A DNA stretch of 64,000 nt from Aralia elata. Its lineage: Eukaryota > Streptophyta > Magnoliopsida > Apiales > Araliaceae. The DNA lies in the NCBI GenBank assembly GCA_034770075.1, contig JAVJAP010000357.1, positions 682,001-746,000 on the forward strand, in the 5' to 3' direction. The notes beneath the pieces were generated by a model. The model searched no databases and was not told the DNA's origin. It was given only the letters and a program-made list of their open reading frames with translations. Below are positions 23,716-41,091 of the stretch, piece after piece. The translations under genes were made by a program, and so were the position numbers. Position 1 is the first letter of the stretch; every line of letters begins with the position of its first letter.

Positions 23716-24736
23716 TGTTAATTATACCTTTATGTGGCACTGTAGACTCGATCATATTAATGAAACAAGATTAACCAAGTTGCATAAAGATGGGCTTTTA
23801 GAGCTATCTGATTACGAATCATATTCAACTTGTGAATCTTGTCTCATGTGTAAGATGACTAAATCTCCTTTTAGTGGAAAAGGAGAAAGAGTTACATAGT
23901 TGTTAGCGTTGGTACACACATACGTATGTGGACCTATGACAACGAATGCACGAGGAGGGTATTCTTATTTTATTACTTCACTGATGATCATTCAAGATTT
24001 AGATATGTGTATTTGATGAAATACAAATCTAAATCGTTTGAAAAGTTCAAAGAACTCAGAAGTGAAGTAGAGAAGCAAACTGGCAAGAGTATTAAGATTC
24101 TATGATCGGATCGAGGAGGGAAATACTTAACCAATGAATTTCTCAATTGTTTCAAAGAAAATGGTATAATCTCACAATGGACTCCACCAGGGACGACACA
24201 GTTGAATGGTGTAACTAAAAGGAGAAATCAAATATTGTTGGACAAGGTTCATTCCATGATGAGCTTTACCGACCTTCCAGTATCTTTGTAGGGTTATGCT
24301 CTAGAATCGGCTGCATACCTACTTAACAAGGTACCTACCAAATCCGTCCCAAAAACTCCATATGAGTTATGGACAAGGACGAAACCAAATCTTAAGTATG
24401 TTAAGACTTGGAGTTGTCCAGCTTATGTCAAAAGGTTTGAGAATGATAAGCTTCAGACTAGATCCGACAAGTGTAGATTCGTGGGATACCCTAAAGAAAC
24501 ATCAGGATATTATTTCTATCATCCTACTAATTAAAAGGTATTTGTTGCGAAACATGCTGCCTTCTTGGAAAAGGAGTTTATCCTTGAAGGGGTTTGTGGG
24601 AGTAAGATATATCTTGAAGAAGTTCAAGAACCACAAAATACTACGGATCAAAGTCAGGTACCTGACCAAATGGAAGAACCTACTGTACCATAACCTATTC
24701 GTAAATCTGGAAGCGTACCAAAGATACCTGATAGGG
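23716..24736 (+). pseudogene. Integrase of element C
   Basis: The zinc-binding part continues in another frame (WHCRLDHINETRL, CESCLMCKMTK). The core is broken by several stops and indels. The first catalytic Asp is replaced: HTYVCGP near 23917 against HTDVCGP in B. Later pieces ([29 protein letters not shown]) are recognisable up to the same TAA after YHPT that B has (24532-24534). Dead integrase. Confidence 0.8.
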
Positions 24737-24738
24737 GA

Positions 24739-25288
24739 TTGATCATAAATGATGATGATGAGGTACGCATCATAAATGATGATGATCTATTGATTTACGA
24801 AGAGGCTATGAGTAGTAAAGACTCAGAGAAATGGCAAGAAACCATGAAATCCGAGATGGACTCCATGTATGAAAACCAAGTATGGACTTTGGTTTCACCA
24901 CCTGAGGGCATTAAGCCTATTGGGTGCAAATGGGTCTTTAAAAGAAAGGCTGGAGCAGACAGCATGGTAGAGACCTATAAGGCCCGACTGGTTGTAAAAG
25001 GTTTTAAACAAAGACAAGGAGTTAACTATGATGAAACCTTCTCAACAGTAGCTATGCTCAAGTCCATTCGTATTTTGCTTGCAATTGCAGTTTATTATGA
25101 CTACGAAATTTGGCAAATGTACGTGAAAACGGCCTTCCTCAATGGGAAACTTGATGAGAATGTATATATGATACAGCTAGAGGGTTTTATTTCAACAGTT
25201 GGAACAAATCAAGTTTGTAAGCTATAACGATCCATTTATGGATTGAAGCAAGCTTCTCGAAGATGGAACATCCGTTTTGATGAGATAA
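24739..25288 (+). pseudogene. Reverse transcriptase of element C, 5' part
   Basis: Open 24739-25227: IINDDDEVRIINDDD linker, then WTLVSPPEGIKPIGCKWVFK. Motif A reads [12 protein letters not shown], so the catalytic Asp found in B (WQMDVKTAF) is Tyr. A TAA replaces the CAA of B at 25225-25227. Unit G2 then interrupts the domain at GATGAGATAA. Confidence 0.9.
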
Positions 25289-25546
25289 TGTGACGCCCCC
25301 AAATTCGGGTTTCCAAATACCCGGATCCGGTCATCACGATCTAATACATCATTCACCTCCAACAACATATATTAACTAAAATGCGGAATATAACAACATA
25401 TGTTGTTCATTAGAAAGGTGTTACTCGTCCCAGAATACAAATACCTTAAACACTTACACAAATCCATACCCACATAATCGTCAGGGTTTAAATTACATTA
25501 ATAAAAATTTACTACACTTAAGGTATAATCAGCTACATGAAGTCTA

Positions 25547-25596
25547 TCACTTCATCTTTTCCTTCCCTTTGTTCTTCCCTGACGTCTCGGGTTTAG
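25547..25596 (-). other. Putative last exon of G2, conserved short tail
   Basis: After the acceptor the frame reads AKPETSGKNKGKEKMK then stop, matching the A-K-x-E start and the K-G-K-x-K pattern of G1, F1 and F2. Upstream of the acceptor the frame stays open in the intron (CSPLLYHDSI), as it does in G1 (CSPLHNNI). Confidence 0.5.
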
Positions 25597-26929
25597 CTGC
25601 AATGGAGTCATGATATAGCAAGGGTGAGCAACGAGTTTGCTCAGCAAGTTTAAAGTATAACAGTAAGGATATATCATGATGAAGGGAATATAGAAAGAGA
25701 ATTCAACAATTATCAGAAGCAAGAACATTAATTGCTTTTAGAACAAGAGATAGTCAGGTAGACTTTGAACAATAACTTCCAAAGGAGTCAATAGCTAGTT
25801 GACCCTATGGTTACTGGCTACAGAATAAGTACTTGAGGGGATCAGCCTCGCGTACGCTATGTGTATGCATAACATTTAACTCTGCTGTTTGTACCTTATA
25901 TACGGTACCTGGGGTACTCCCCTATAAATAAAGGGGTGTTCATACAGTCTAAGAATCCTTACCATCGATTGGTTCGGATAGCTTTTATAAATTCTCACAT
26001 ACTTGCCTGGCCGAACAAGGGTCCAGACTTAACCATGACTAGTTCATAAATTTCGGAACTTTAATGAATGTACGAATTCAAATGCACGAGTGCGAAGGTC
26101 AATAAATACATAGATGTGGAATAATTTTAAAAGAAATTAGACCACCTAAAGCATGCTTGGAGATAAGATTCAAGCTTAAAGAATAACTTGCAATAATATA
26201 TACCTTTTTGCACAAATTAAAAATAGTGCATAAGGTTTAGAAATTTGCTCAATATAAAAGTTGAGTAAGATAGAACTTGCCTGTTTGCTCAGCTACAGGT
26301 AAAATTTAGCTTTAATTAATTGATCTTGGATAACCTATCAGTTGATAAAGTCGGTTTATCCATTAGCATCGCATAACTGTATATCGATATACTCACTTCT
26401 GCTATTTATTTAGCAGGTAAACAATTTACTATATATATATATTTAATTATCCTCTAATCATTAGCTAAACAGAAATTAATTTAATGGCCTCTAGCTATTA
26501 TTTAAAAATAAATAATAGTTAATCATGGTTACCTATCATTTGAGTACTCAACTATTACCCTTATTTGTCTCTAAATGTGGGTTAATAATTCTTATTTATT
26601 ATTTAAATAATAAATTTCTCATGGTTTAATAGCAACTAAATAATAGTTGATCACTTATTAAATTTTATTGCTCTTAATTACTATTTACCTTAGGGGTAAT
26701 TGAGTAATTATTAACCTTGTTCCTTATTCAACATTAATTAAATACTTAATGTATTAATTCTACACACACTTTATTGTTATTAAATAATCCTTAAGTATTT
26801 ATTATCATTATTTATTAAGGGCCAAAAATAATTAACTTATTAATCTCCCTCATACTTAATCATTATTTCATTAATGATTAAGTAATCGTTATCCTTATTA
26901 GCTTTATTCATACCTAATTATTATTATTA

Positions 26930-27500
26930 TTAATTAAATAATAATTAAATATTTAGTACCTTTATTTATTAATAATTGATAAATAATAAATAATTATTAA
27001 CTTTACTTATACTTAATTATTATTTAGGATTAAATAATAATTAAATATTTATTACCTTTATTTATTATTTATGGATAAATAATAAATAATTATTAACTTT
27101 ACTCATACTTAATTATTATTTAGGATTAAATAATAATTAAATATTTATTACCTTTATTTATTATTTATGGATAAATAATAAATAATTATTAACTTTACTC
27201 ATACTTAATTATTATTTAGGATTAAATAATAATTAAATATTTATTACCTTTATTTATTATTTATGGATAAATAATAAATAATTATTAACTTTACTCATAC
27301 TTAATTATTATTTAGGATTAAATAATAATTAAATATTTATTACCTTTATTTATTATTTATGGATAAATAATAAATTATTATTAACTTTACTCATACTTAA
27401 TTATTATTTAGGATTAAATAATAATTAAATATTTATTACCTTTATTTATTATTTATGGATAAATAATAAATAATTATTTGTTAACCTTGTTCATACTTAA
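26930..27500. repeat. 96-bp tandem repeat in G2
   Basis: GGATTAAATAATAATT recurs at 27027, 27123, 27219, 27315 and 27411, an exact 96-bp period, with diverged partial copies either side. Units consist of nested TTATTATTTA/TAAATAATAA inverted motifs. Confidence 0.95.
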
Positions 27501-29541
27501 TTATTATTTAATATTAATTAAATAATAATTAAATATTTATTATCTTTATTGGTAAATAATAAATAATTATTATTTTATTACTTATATTCATACTTAATTA
27601 TTATCAATTAATAATTAAATATTTATTGTCTTTATTTATTATTTAATGCTCAATAATAAAAGTTAATTTATTAAATTTACTTATTATATAACAACGAAAA
27701 TCAAAATAATAAATAATTATGATTTTATTACTAATGTTAATTAAATAATAATTCAAATACTTATTATCTTATTTGCTATTTATTATTTAAATAATAAATA
27801 GTTATTTTATTATTGATTTACCCAACACAATAGGTGACAAGATTATAACACAATCCATTAGCTATCCCAACACTAAGTTATCCAAAGAAAATCAAAGTTT
27901 GATTTAGGCATGAATTCGAACACCTACTAGGCATTTCCAGATTCGGTAGTAGCCTATATACAATACGTATTCGACTGCCAGAGTCTTTAAGGTTCATCAC
28001 AACAGATTCCCAACAACATAACTAACACAGTATACTACCATTAATATCCCATCCAAACCCAGTCAATATTACCAATCCTAGTGCAGAAAAATTTCAAAGA
28101 AACCAAGTTACCAGAACATTAAAGTCCTTCAACCTACAGAGGTTTAAACCAAACAATAGAATACAATCCCAACACAAAAGGAAAATACAAATCAAACAAC
28201 CCAACACAAACGGCAACGCAAATCCGAGCACTGAAGAAAGAAAATTTATACAAAACCTAAAAAAAAAAACTATCACAGTAGCTCATTAACCCAATGTTGT
28301 ACCTTGGGTTCGATCGACTTGCTGCCTTTCTTCTTCTCCCATAATACAACACCCAGCCGGACATCCGCCGCCGATGGTTCCCTTGATCCCTCCCCTTGCT
28401 GCGACTGCCCTCTCTTTTAAAAATTATAAAAAAAAAATTAACAGCTTTGTTTAGGGTTTGGGGGAGGGTTTCAATTTATAGAGGGAATTTTACCCAATTA
28501 TGGGGCAATACCTTACCTGACCAAGCTATTAGCCGACGGTAGGAGGGGAGCTGTCGATCGGTTGTCAACTCTCATCCAAACCACTGTGACTTGCCGGCAG
28601 GCCATCGAGCCGTGTGCGCCCATCAGTCGCGTCGCCGAAAATTCGGGACCCCCTGTCCGTTCGCCAAAAGCTCGGTCGTTCCTTCAAACCTTGGACTAAA
28701 CCGCTGGTTGCCTCAACCTGTCGCCGGCGCACGCCTGGCGACCCTCTCTCCCATCACACGCTCGGTCTGGTTGATGGATTGAGAGCTTCGAATCCCTTTT
28801 TCCCTTCCCTGGTGCCGTTTGATTTGAGGGGTTAGGGTTTGCTAGGCTCGGTCTCTCCCGATTGATTTCGCTGGTCTGAACCCCTCCCAATTGAACTTGC
28901 CGGTTGTCCCAAATTAAAGGAAACGGATCCAACTCGTTTGCTTGACTCAACCCGACTGGAGCGGTTTTAACCCGGCAGAAGGAGAGTTGGGCTCAGCCCA
29001 ATTGATTTAATGCTTAGGATTTATCTGATCCGCTTGGTTTGGTCCAAAGGAAAAGTAAGGAAATTGGGTCGGCCCAATTGATTTAATTTGACCAGCCCAC
29101 TCGCTTGACCCAATCAAGAAAATAAAAAGCGGTTTGGCCCAATCCGAAAATAAATAAAAGCAATGGGCCAATCTAAATAAAAGAAAAGTGACCCAAATTA
29201 AATTAACAACTTTATAATAAATTGAATAACTAATTCAATTAATTATTTATTTCACCAACAATTCCTCATTCGAATTATTTAATCCGATAATAGTAAAATG
29301 AATTCATTTATTAATTTTTCTCAAATTTCTTGCAAATCAAGTCTTAGGGTTAACTCACTAATTTATTCAAACTATTAGTGAGCTCCTTTAAGGCAAGGAA
29401 AATTATTGGACCATGTAATTATATAATTAAATAATAATACCTACATGGATCGAATTAAATTCATAAAATTAAATAAAATGAATTTCATATATTAAAATAA
29501 ATTAATACAATATTTTAAAATTTCCTGGACATTACAGATAA

Positions 29542-29897
29542 TCAAAGGGTTTGATTTTATCAAAAATGAGGATGAACCTTGTGTATACAAGAAGGTTAGT
29601 GGGAGCATTGTTTCATTCCTAGTATTATATGTTGATGATATATTACTGATAGGGAATGATGTTCCTATGCTACAGTCGATCAAAATTTGGTTCTCTAAAC
29701 ACTTCTCCATGAAGGGCTTGGGTGAAGCATCCTATATTTTGGGGATAAAGATCTATAGAGATAGATCTAAAAGGATGCTAGGCTTGTCCCAAGGAAAGTA
29801 AATTGACTCGATGCTAAAGAAGTTTAGCATGGAAGATTCTAAGAGAGGTCTCATGCCGATGAGCCATGGAATATATCTCTCCAAGAAACAGGCCCCT
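29542..29897 (+). pseudogene. Reverse transcriptase of element C, 3' part
   Basis: Resumes after G2: DFIKNEDEPCVYKK, YVDDILLIGNDV, then DSMLKKFSMEDSKRGLM and GIYLSKKQAP, breaking off at 29897. The YVDD box is intact. It has the reading frame that B lost near 14490. One TAA lies near 29799 (AAG in B). Confidence 0.85.
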
Positions 29898-31480
29898 CGA
29901 TGATATGTAATTGTATGGTAGACTTTGAGCAATTAAAATAATGGTTGATACTGAGATCAAAATTGCCATAGCATGTTCAAAATTTGTTATTCTATCAACA
30001 TACTTGAATTATGAATTCAATCCTATAACATTCCAATTACATATGTCTTGAAATAAAGCCTTTTAGTTTGATAAAATCTTTTGAGAGTGCTTTTCTTCTT
30101 ACTTGGTTAGGGCTTGGTTCTATTATTTTTGTTCAGGGAATTCTTCTTACATTATCAGGTGTATAATCAGTAGCCCTTTCTGACCTTTGATTTTATACTT
30201 GCAAAGATATTAAAATTTCATGAGGTCATTATTCAATGTATTTTTTTGTTAGTTCAGAAATTATGATAGGGAATTTCGCAAATAATATGCATTTGGTAGG
30301 ACGATAAATTACAGGGATTTGTATAATTTAATTGCCTTTTGTAAGGATAATCCCAAATCTAACAAGATTCCTCAATCCACATCAAGGAGTAGAATTTGTT
30401 TTATATCTGGCAGTTTTGATTTGTTTCACTTGGAATTGTAATGTATAAATTACTGCACTTTTACAAGTTTCCTACCAGAAGAATGGGAATTGTTGTGTAT
30501 GGAGTGTCAAAGTACCGAATGAGAAAGCTAATTGCTAAAATTGATAATTTTGCGAATGTAAGTCAATATATTAGGGTAGTAGTAAGAAGAGCTCTCTGTG
30601 TTTACATTGGACTTGAAAGTTGGATGCCCAATAATGGATAATATTTGTTACAATCTCTCTAAATTCTTACTTATATCAATCTAAACTATACCAACTTCGT
30701 ACTAAGAAAACCTTATTTGATTGTAAGTCTACATTCATCCATATCTTTTCCTAAATTTAATTGATAATTTGTTACAATCTCCCTAAATTCTTACTTATAT
30801 CAATCTAAATCATTCTCCCCCCTCCCCCCCCCCACTATATACAAATGTGTGTGCTCATTTGTTTTATTGTGACTCACATGTAAATTGATAATTTGTTACA
30901 ATCTCTCTAAATCCTTACTTATATCAATCTAAATCATTCTCCCCCCCCCACTATATACAAATGTGTGTGCTCATTTGTTATATTTTGACTCACATATTTC
31001 GATAATTTTTATATTACAAATACGAAGGATACTTGGTGTAAGTTGTAAAGAACACGAAGTTGTTTCTCTATTTTCTGCATGTGTGTATTTTTTGTGCTCC
31101 GTTTTTTATAAAGTTAACTAATTATACATGGTTATGATGATTTTGGGTATGGAATGATGGTTGTTTTGGTGGTTTGGATATATATATTGATGATTGTAAG
31201 TTTTGTAGACAGGTTTAGATTTTTCTAGATATCTATTTTTAAAGGAAACTATGTCGAAATTTCTTGAAATTAGTAGCGACTAGCTTGATGTTTTGGTGGT
31301 TGGATATGTGTTGATGATTGAGTATGTATTAATTATTGTGGTGGCATGATGAATTATGATAATTATAATGTCTGATTGTAAGTTATTTTAGGTTGCAAAG
31401 AGTCTTTATGTAATGTAGATTTTTTGAATTTAAATCTATTTTTTCGTTACGCCGTGCCTTCAGGCACGAGCAATTACTAG
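29898..31480 (+). mobile_element. Non-coding segment ending in a Helitron-like 3' terminus
   Basis: The end shows hairpin CGTGCC-TTCA-GGCACG (31453-31468), then 8 bases and CTAG (31477-31480) followed by T, the arrangement of Helitron 3' ends. I cannot see a clear 5' TC end or a Rep/helicase gene, so the left border is arbitrary (the edge of element C). Otherwise AT-rich, with a 124-bp tandem duplication. The open frame 30441-30641 is not convincing. Confidence 0.4.
30761..31010. repeat. Two-copy ~124-bp tandem duplication with C-tracts
   Basis: TTGATAATTTGTTACAATCT begins both copies (30761 and 30885). Each contains CAATCTAAATCATTCT, a run of C and ACTATATACAAATGTGTGTG. The C run differs in length (about 17 with one T, against 9). 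A partial third copy lies at about 30648-30690. Confidence 0.85.
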
Positions 31481-32455
31481 TATATATCTATATTAGATCT
31501 ACATTGGGTCTATATTGAATCAACACATAGATCGAATCTTTTGCTACAAAAACACGAATCTAAGCTAGATATATGCTAGATCTAGTAGATCTACATTAAA
31601 TATACATAAAAGATTGAGTCTTTCACCTTGGGAATGGTGAAATCCTCCTCCTTGAGCTTGGATCACATGGCTTGTATCTAATTTGGTGGGATTTGATGAG
31701 AATAGCTAGCTCTAAATGGGTATTAGAGAGGTTTTTTGGGTGTTTCTCTCACTAAATACGCACTTTCTTTCTCTAACAATCTATCCTCTTCCAAAAATGA
31801 GCTGATTTCAGGTATTTAGATGTCTCCCTAGGCAGCCACAGGTACACCTGTGGCTGGCCGTAGGTACACCTGCGGCTGGCCTAGGGTGGGCCCCACTTGC
31901 TCGGTTTTCGTGTCGCAAAGTCTAATTTTCATGCTGTGCATTGGAACGTCCGTAACTTTCAATCCAGAAAGAGTTAGGAGACGTGTCATACCATTCCAAA
32001 AAGCTCTTTCCGATAACTTCGCAATGATATATTATTCGCTTCATTCTGAGTTCGGAAAAGTAGGGAAAAAGGGGAAAAATCATCCCTGGGTAGATGTCGG
32101 CTAGTCGTTCGCTTTGCTTTGCACTGAAACAATCATAACTTTCAATCCGGGGATAGTTCGGAGACGTGCCATACCATTTCGAAAAGCTCTTTTCGAGAGC
32201 TACGCAATAACATAAGGTTTGGTCAATTCTGGATCCTGAAAGATAGAGCAAAATGCAGAAATAGATCTTTCCGTCGGTGCCAGTTGATCAACCGTCATGC
32301 CTTAAGTAGTTTGTCACTCCGCAGTCGTTAAGATGGCTTCGTGCATGTTGATTTGAGTCCCGAAATCCTCTGTTCAGATGTCTCATCCTCTGGCTGAAAT
32401 AACTCTTTTGCCCTCCTACCAGGGTTAAAAGATATATGCAAAATTTCGAGTGTCT

Positions 32456-32457
<2 letters not shown>
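31481..32457. other. Intergenic, unidentified repeats
   Basis: No gene supported. It contains two near-palindromes sharing AGGTACACCTG (31835-31875) and a diverged duplication about 180 bp apart: AACTTTCAATCCAGAAAGAG near 31954 and AACTTTCAATCCGGGGATAG near 32133, both followed by GACGTG, CATACCATT and AAAAGCTCTTT. It may be an old retrotransposon leader; not identified. Confidence 0.5.
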
Positions 32458-32458
<1 letters not shown>

Positions 32459-32495
<37 letters not shown>

Positions 32496-32518
32496 TGTGT
32501 GTGTGTGTGTGTGTGTGT
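32459..32518. repeat. Compound (TA)n(GT)n microsatellite
   Basis: About 35 bp of AT repeats followed by about 24 bp of GT repeats. Likely length-variable. Confidence 0.95.
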
Positions 32519-33085
32519 TGTTTTATATATGCTTGAGAAGTAGCCTTTGCTACTCCAACATACTCAGCTTCAAGCCTTCAACTATAGACTGTGCAACTGT
32601 CTTTTGCTTCTTTGACATCCATGAGTACATATGCTTGAACCAAACATGTATGCATAACATGTAGTACTCTTCCTATCACCAGAACTTCCAAGCCAATCTT
32701 TTCTTATTATTAATTATTATTATTTTTGGTGCAATAGAGGCCTAATTTATCAAGTGTAAAGGGTTTGCAATTAATTATGAAATGAACTGTAGAGTTGCAA
32801 AATCCGAGTGTCTACTACATAACTTTACACATACAAGTTACATTCAACAAGTCTACACTAATAAAAATTTATTAATGCATCATAATACATTAATAACTCA
32901 AAGAACTCCTGCTATATCCACCAATATTAAAACAAACCAAATTTTATATCTAACAGACATAATGACATGGCCCGTAAATAATTATAACTTTTCGATTTAT
33001 CTACTAGACACAAAAAATCAGACTATTTTATATCAGAAGATAATATCATTTTCCATAACACACTCGCACAATGAGATTACATATA
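32519..33085. other. 3' flank of the peroxidase gene
   Basis: No gene seen. On the minus strand an AATAAA (32873 to 32868) lies about 215 bases after the peroxidase stop and could direct polyadenylation. The plus-strand open frame 32782-33093 has no recognisable features. Confidence 0.5.
32868..32873 (-). terminator. Candidate poly(A) signal of the peroxidase gene
   Basis: AATAAA in minus orientation, the first such hexamer I noticed past the stop codon. The AT-rich setting makes chance occurrence likely. Confidence 0.35.
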
Positions 33086-38513
<5,428 letters not shown>

Positions 38514-38621
38514 TTTTTCTGCTTGTAGAAAAGATTAATTGTAGTAAAATGAACTTGAAAGAAAGTGTGAGAGAAAAGAGACACAGCTGTATTTTGGTAT
38601 AGTAGAAGAGAAGGCATGGTG

Positions 38622-38629
38622 TATATATA
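38622..38629 (-). promoter_or_regulatory. TATA box of the peroxidase gene
   Basis: TATATATA on the minus strand, about 110 bases before the first ATG, which would give a 5' UTR of about 80 bases. Confidence 0.5.
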
Positions 38630-39445
38630 ATGGGGCAGCTGATTGCATGAAATTAAAGTTGTTGGATAAATGATTTGGAATTCAATTATTGAAGATAGTG
38701 GTCCATAATTTTTTGTACCTAATTAGATTGTTAATATATACTTATGATAATCTTAGTTTTGTTAATCGCATGTAGGTTGACACGTATTATATGTATATAC
38801 TAATGACAGTTGATTTGTCAATTAATCTTAGATTGAAACTGTTATCCAGTAAATTTGGAACCACAAGAAATCTAAAAGACGAGAAAGGAAGAAAGTCGCA
38901 CAACATGGAAAAAAACAAATAAATAAAAAAATGGAACCTACAACTTAATGATTATAACGTCTCAGTTATGTCCATCTAAGACATCATAGACAAGAAATAG
39001 ATTGTATAAGAGTATGTTCAATACTTTAGCAAGCAAAAAAAAAAATAAAAATAAAATAAATAAATGGAAAATAAAAAATAAATAAATAAATGGGTATGTT
39101 CAATCATCAACGTTTATCGCCGCGACGTTTAATCTTTCGATGTATTACACATATAATTGCAAAAGTGGTTTTAAAAATTTTTTAAAAATAAAAAATTATA
39201 CAGCGCCATTGTGTTATATAGACTTTTAATTTTTTTTTTCCAACAATTTAGGGACAAATCTTTACGTTGTATTTCGGCCAAAAATACTTTTTGTCAAAAA
39301 TACAAATTTTTTATTTTTAGTATTAGTGGTTTTTAACCAAAATCTCTACTCATTATAAACACTTTACTAGAGTCGTTGAGCTATTGCGCTGATGCATATA
39401 TACATCGGACGTTTGAAAATCAAATGTTTTCTTTAGTTCAGCTTT
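38630..39445. other. Intergenic region upstream of the peroxidase
   Basis: AT-rich with A-runs and AAATAAAT low-complexity sequence (39037-39092). It presumably contains peroxidase promoter elements, but I can point to none. No gene. Confidence 0.5.
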
Positions 39446-40225
39446 CCTAATTTATATTAGCATAAATACTATCCAAATTTGTATATCAATTAAATATCAT
39501 CCAAATTTAAAAATATTCATATATCTAAGAGGAATAGAAAAAAAAACTTTTTCTTTCCTATTCAAATTAGTATAAATACTCTACAAATTTGAATAATTAC
39601 TACATGTTATCCATCAATAATTACTACATGTGTTATTTTTGATAGTTTTATTTAGTTTATATATCTTAATAAACTTATATAGGATAATTTTATTGTTACA
39701 ATTTTATTAAAATATTAAGATGTTGAAAAAACTTCTTAAAATATCACGTGATTTAATTATATTAATATTAGTCGTGAATTTTATTATTAAATTAATATCC
39801 TAACTAATTTAATTCATTAAAACTTAAAATTTCATCAAATCACATGATTAATTGTATTAATAATATATGTGAATTTGAAACATAATAACTGTAACATTAG
39901 TTGAAAATAGTATATTCATTCATAACTAATTGTCATAATTAAATTAAAACTTGAGTTTCATAATTCTATTCGGATTAAAATTTTAAGTAAATTTTGTCAA
40001 TATAAACGCTAATATAGAATTCCATTGCAAACTTAAATAAAATTAAAATAATTATTTTTTCATAATCATAACTAAATAAATTTACAATAATTTATTCAAA
40101 TATTTAGTTTAATAATTGATTGAAAGAACCTGCAACATATAATTCAATTATTAGCTATTTGAATAAATATTTAATTATTTAATAACTACAACTATGTTCT
40201 TAAAAACACAATTAATTTTTTTAAT
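39446..40225 (+). repeat. Dispersed ~750-bp repeat, copy 1
   Basis: Matches 59390-60133 in reverse orientation along its whole length with substitutions and indels. Anchors: AATACTATCCAAATTTGTA near 39465 and CTAATATAGAATTCC near 40010, whose complements lie near 60110 and 59575. No ORF or recognised termini; an unclassified non-autonomous element. Confidence 0.8.
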
Positions 40226-40988
40226 TATTAATATAATAAATTATTATTTATGTCACCCTTACAAACTCGCATGCCCAGTAACCCATGTGTGGTATTTGAA
40301 ACGTCTTCCTAGTTATATTGCGAATCTTTTAGATAAATCTCTTAAAGAATTAGAAGGCCTAGTATACTGCGGGGTGGGGGGGGGGGGGGGGAAGGGGGTG
40401 TGGGGGGTGGGTTGGTGAGCTTGTTTAGTAAATATGATAGACAAGTCACTAACGAATGGAAGGAAATTCCCATTATACTTTACCTTTTTTTCCCTATATT
40501 TCGGTGGTGCCGTTTGTGTGTTATTGGCTCCGTCGGTATTTCCACTCAGTTTTAGTTTTATCAAGCCCAAGTTTAGCTCATTTCCATCATTCCATGTGTT
40601 GGCATTGAATCTGTACAAGCTTAATCATATTTCACTTTTATCGTGACAATTGATAAGGGCAAGGTAATAATTGCCGTTAAAAATTTAAAGTGGTATTAGA
40701 ATAATTTATTCTGATAATATAATTATTAATCTGACATTATCATTTACATGTATTAAAAAATTCCATAAATTATGTAACCTTAACATCGTTTTACCTAATT
40801 AGGGATCAAAATTTTGTCTCTGAATCAGAATTTCCACTAAGAAGGTTCGAGATCAAATATCTAACAAAAGCCTAATATGTAACAGACGAATAGTGATTCT
40901 TTATTATGCCGGCAAAGTGTCATATTCTCCCGCTATATATTCTAATTCTCAAGAATTTGTATGTTACATTTGAATTAAAGGAATAGAA
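40226..40988. other. Intergenic with G-rich tract
   Basis: 40371-40414 holds runs of 4, 16, 5 and 6 G, able to form a G-quadruplex on the + strand. No gene; the short open frames across it depend on the G-run. Confidence 0.6.
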
Positions 40989-41054
40989 TGTTAGAGAAGA
41001 TATATATTTAATAATATATATTTATAACTTACAAATTAATAATAATTGTAACTG

Positions 41055-41091
<37 letters not shown>

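Larger units (their letters stand above)
25289..29536 (-). mobile_element. LTR-like unit G2 (4.2 kb, solo) inside element C
   Basis: Exact 5-bp duplication GATAA on both sides (25284-25288, 29537-29541). The + strand reads TGTGACGCCCCCAAATTCGG ... GGACATTACA. Sense is inferred as minus: TATAAATT at 28480-28473, donor AAG|GTACAA (GT at 28302-28301), acceptor TTGCAG|CTAAAC (exon from 25596), stop TGA at 25547-25549. GC-rich upstream part 28320-28960; 96-bp tandem array 26930-27500. It splits RT of element C, so it is younger than C. Confidence 0.75.
17005..29897 (+). mobile_element. Copia element C internal region (nested, 3'-truncated)
   Basis: Internal region of a third family member: leader 17005-17803 and 21734-22434, gag-protease, integrase and RT. 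It is split by a TIR transposon (17804-21733) and by LTR-like unit G2 (25289-29536). The primer site is gone; the join GGGCT matches leader B about 90 bp in, which suggests a small deletion. The copy breaks off in RT near 29897 (KKQAP) with no RNase H, purine tract or 3' LTR. Confidence 0.85.

Noticed and set aside
26930..27500. Regular repeats as a CRISPR-like array
   Set aside because: The 96-bp units are contiguous without unique spacers, in plant DNA; an ordinary tandem repeat.
28591..28950. Overlapping GC-rich open frames on both strands
   Set aside because: They lie in the upstream part of LTR-like unit G2, have no recognisable domain, and mirror each other on both strands as GC-rich sequence does.
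31850..32251. Open frames on both strands (84 and 109 residues)
   Set aside because: They come from the diverged duplication; no domain, promoter or codon signal.
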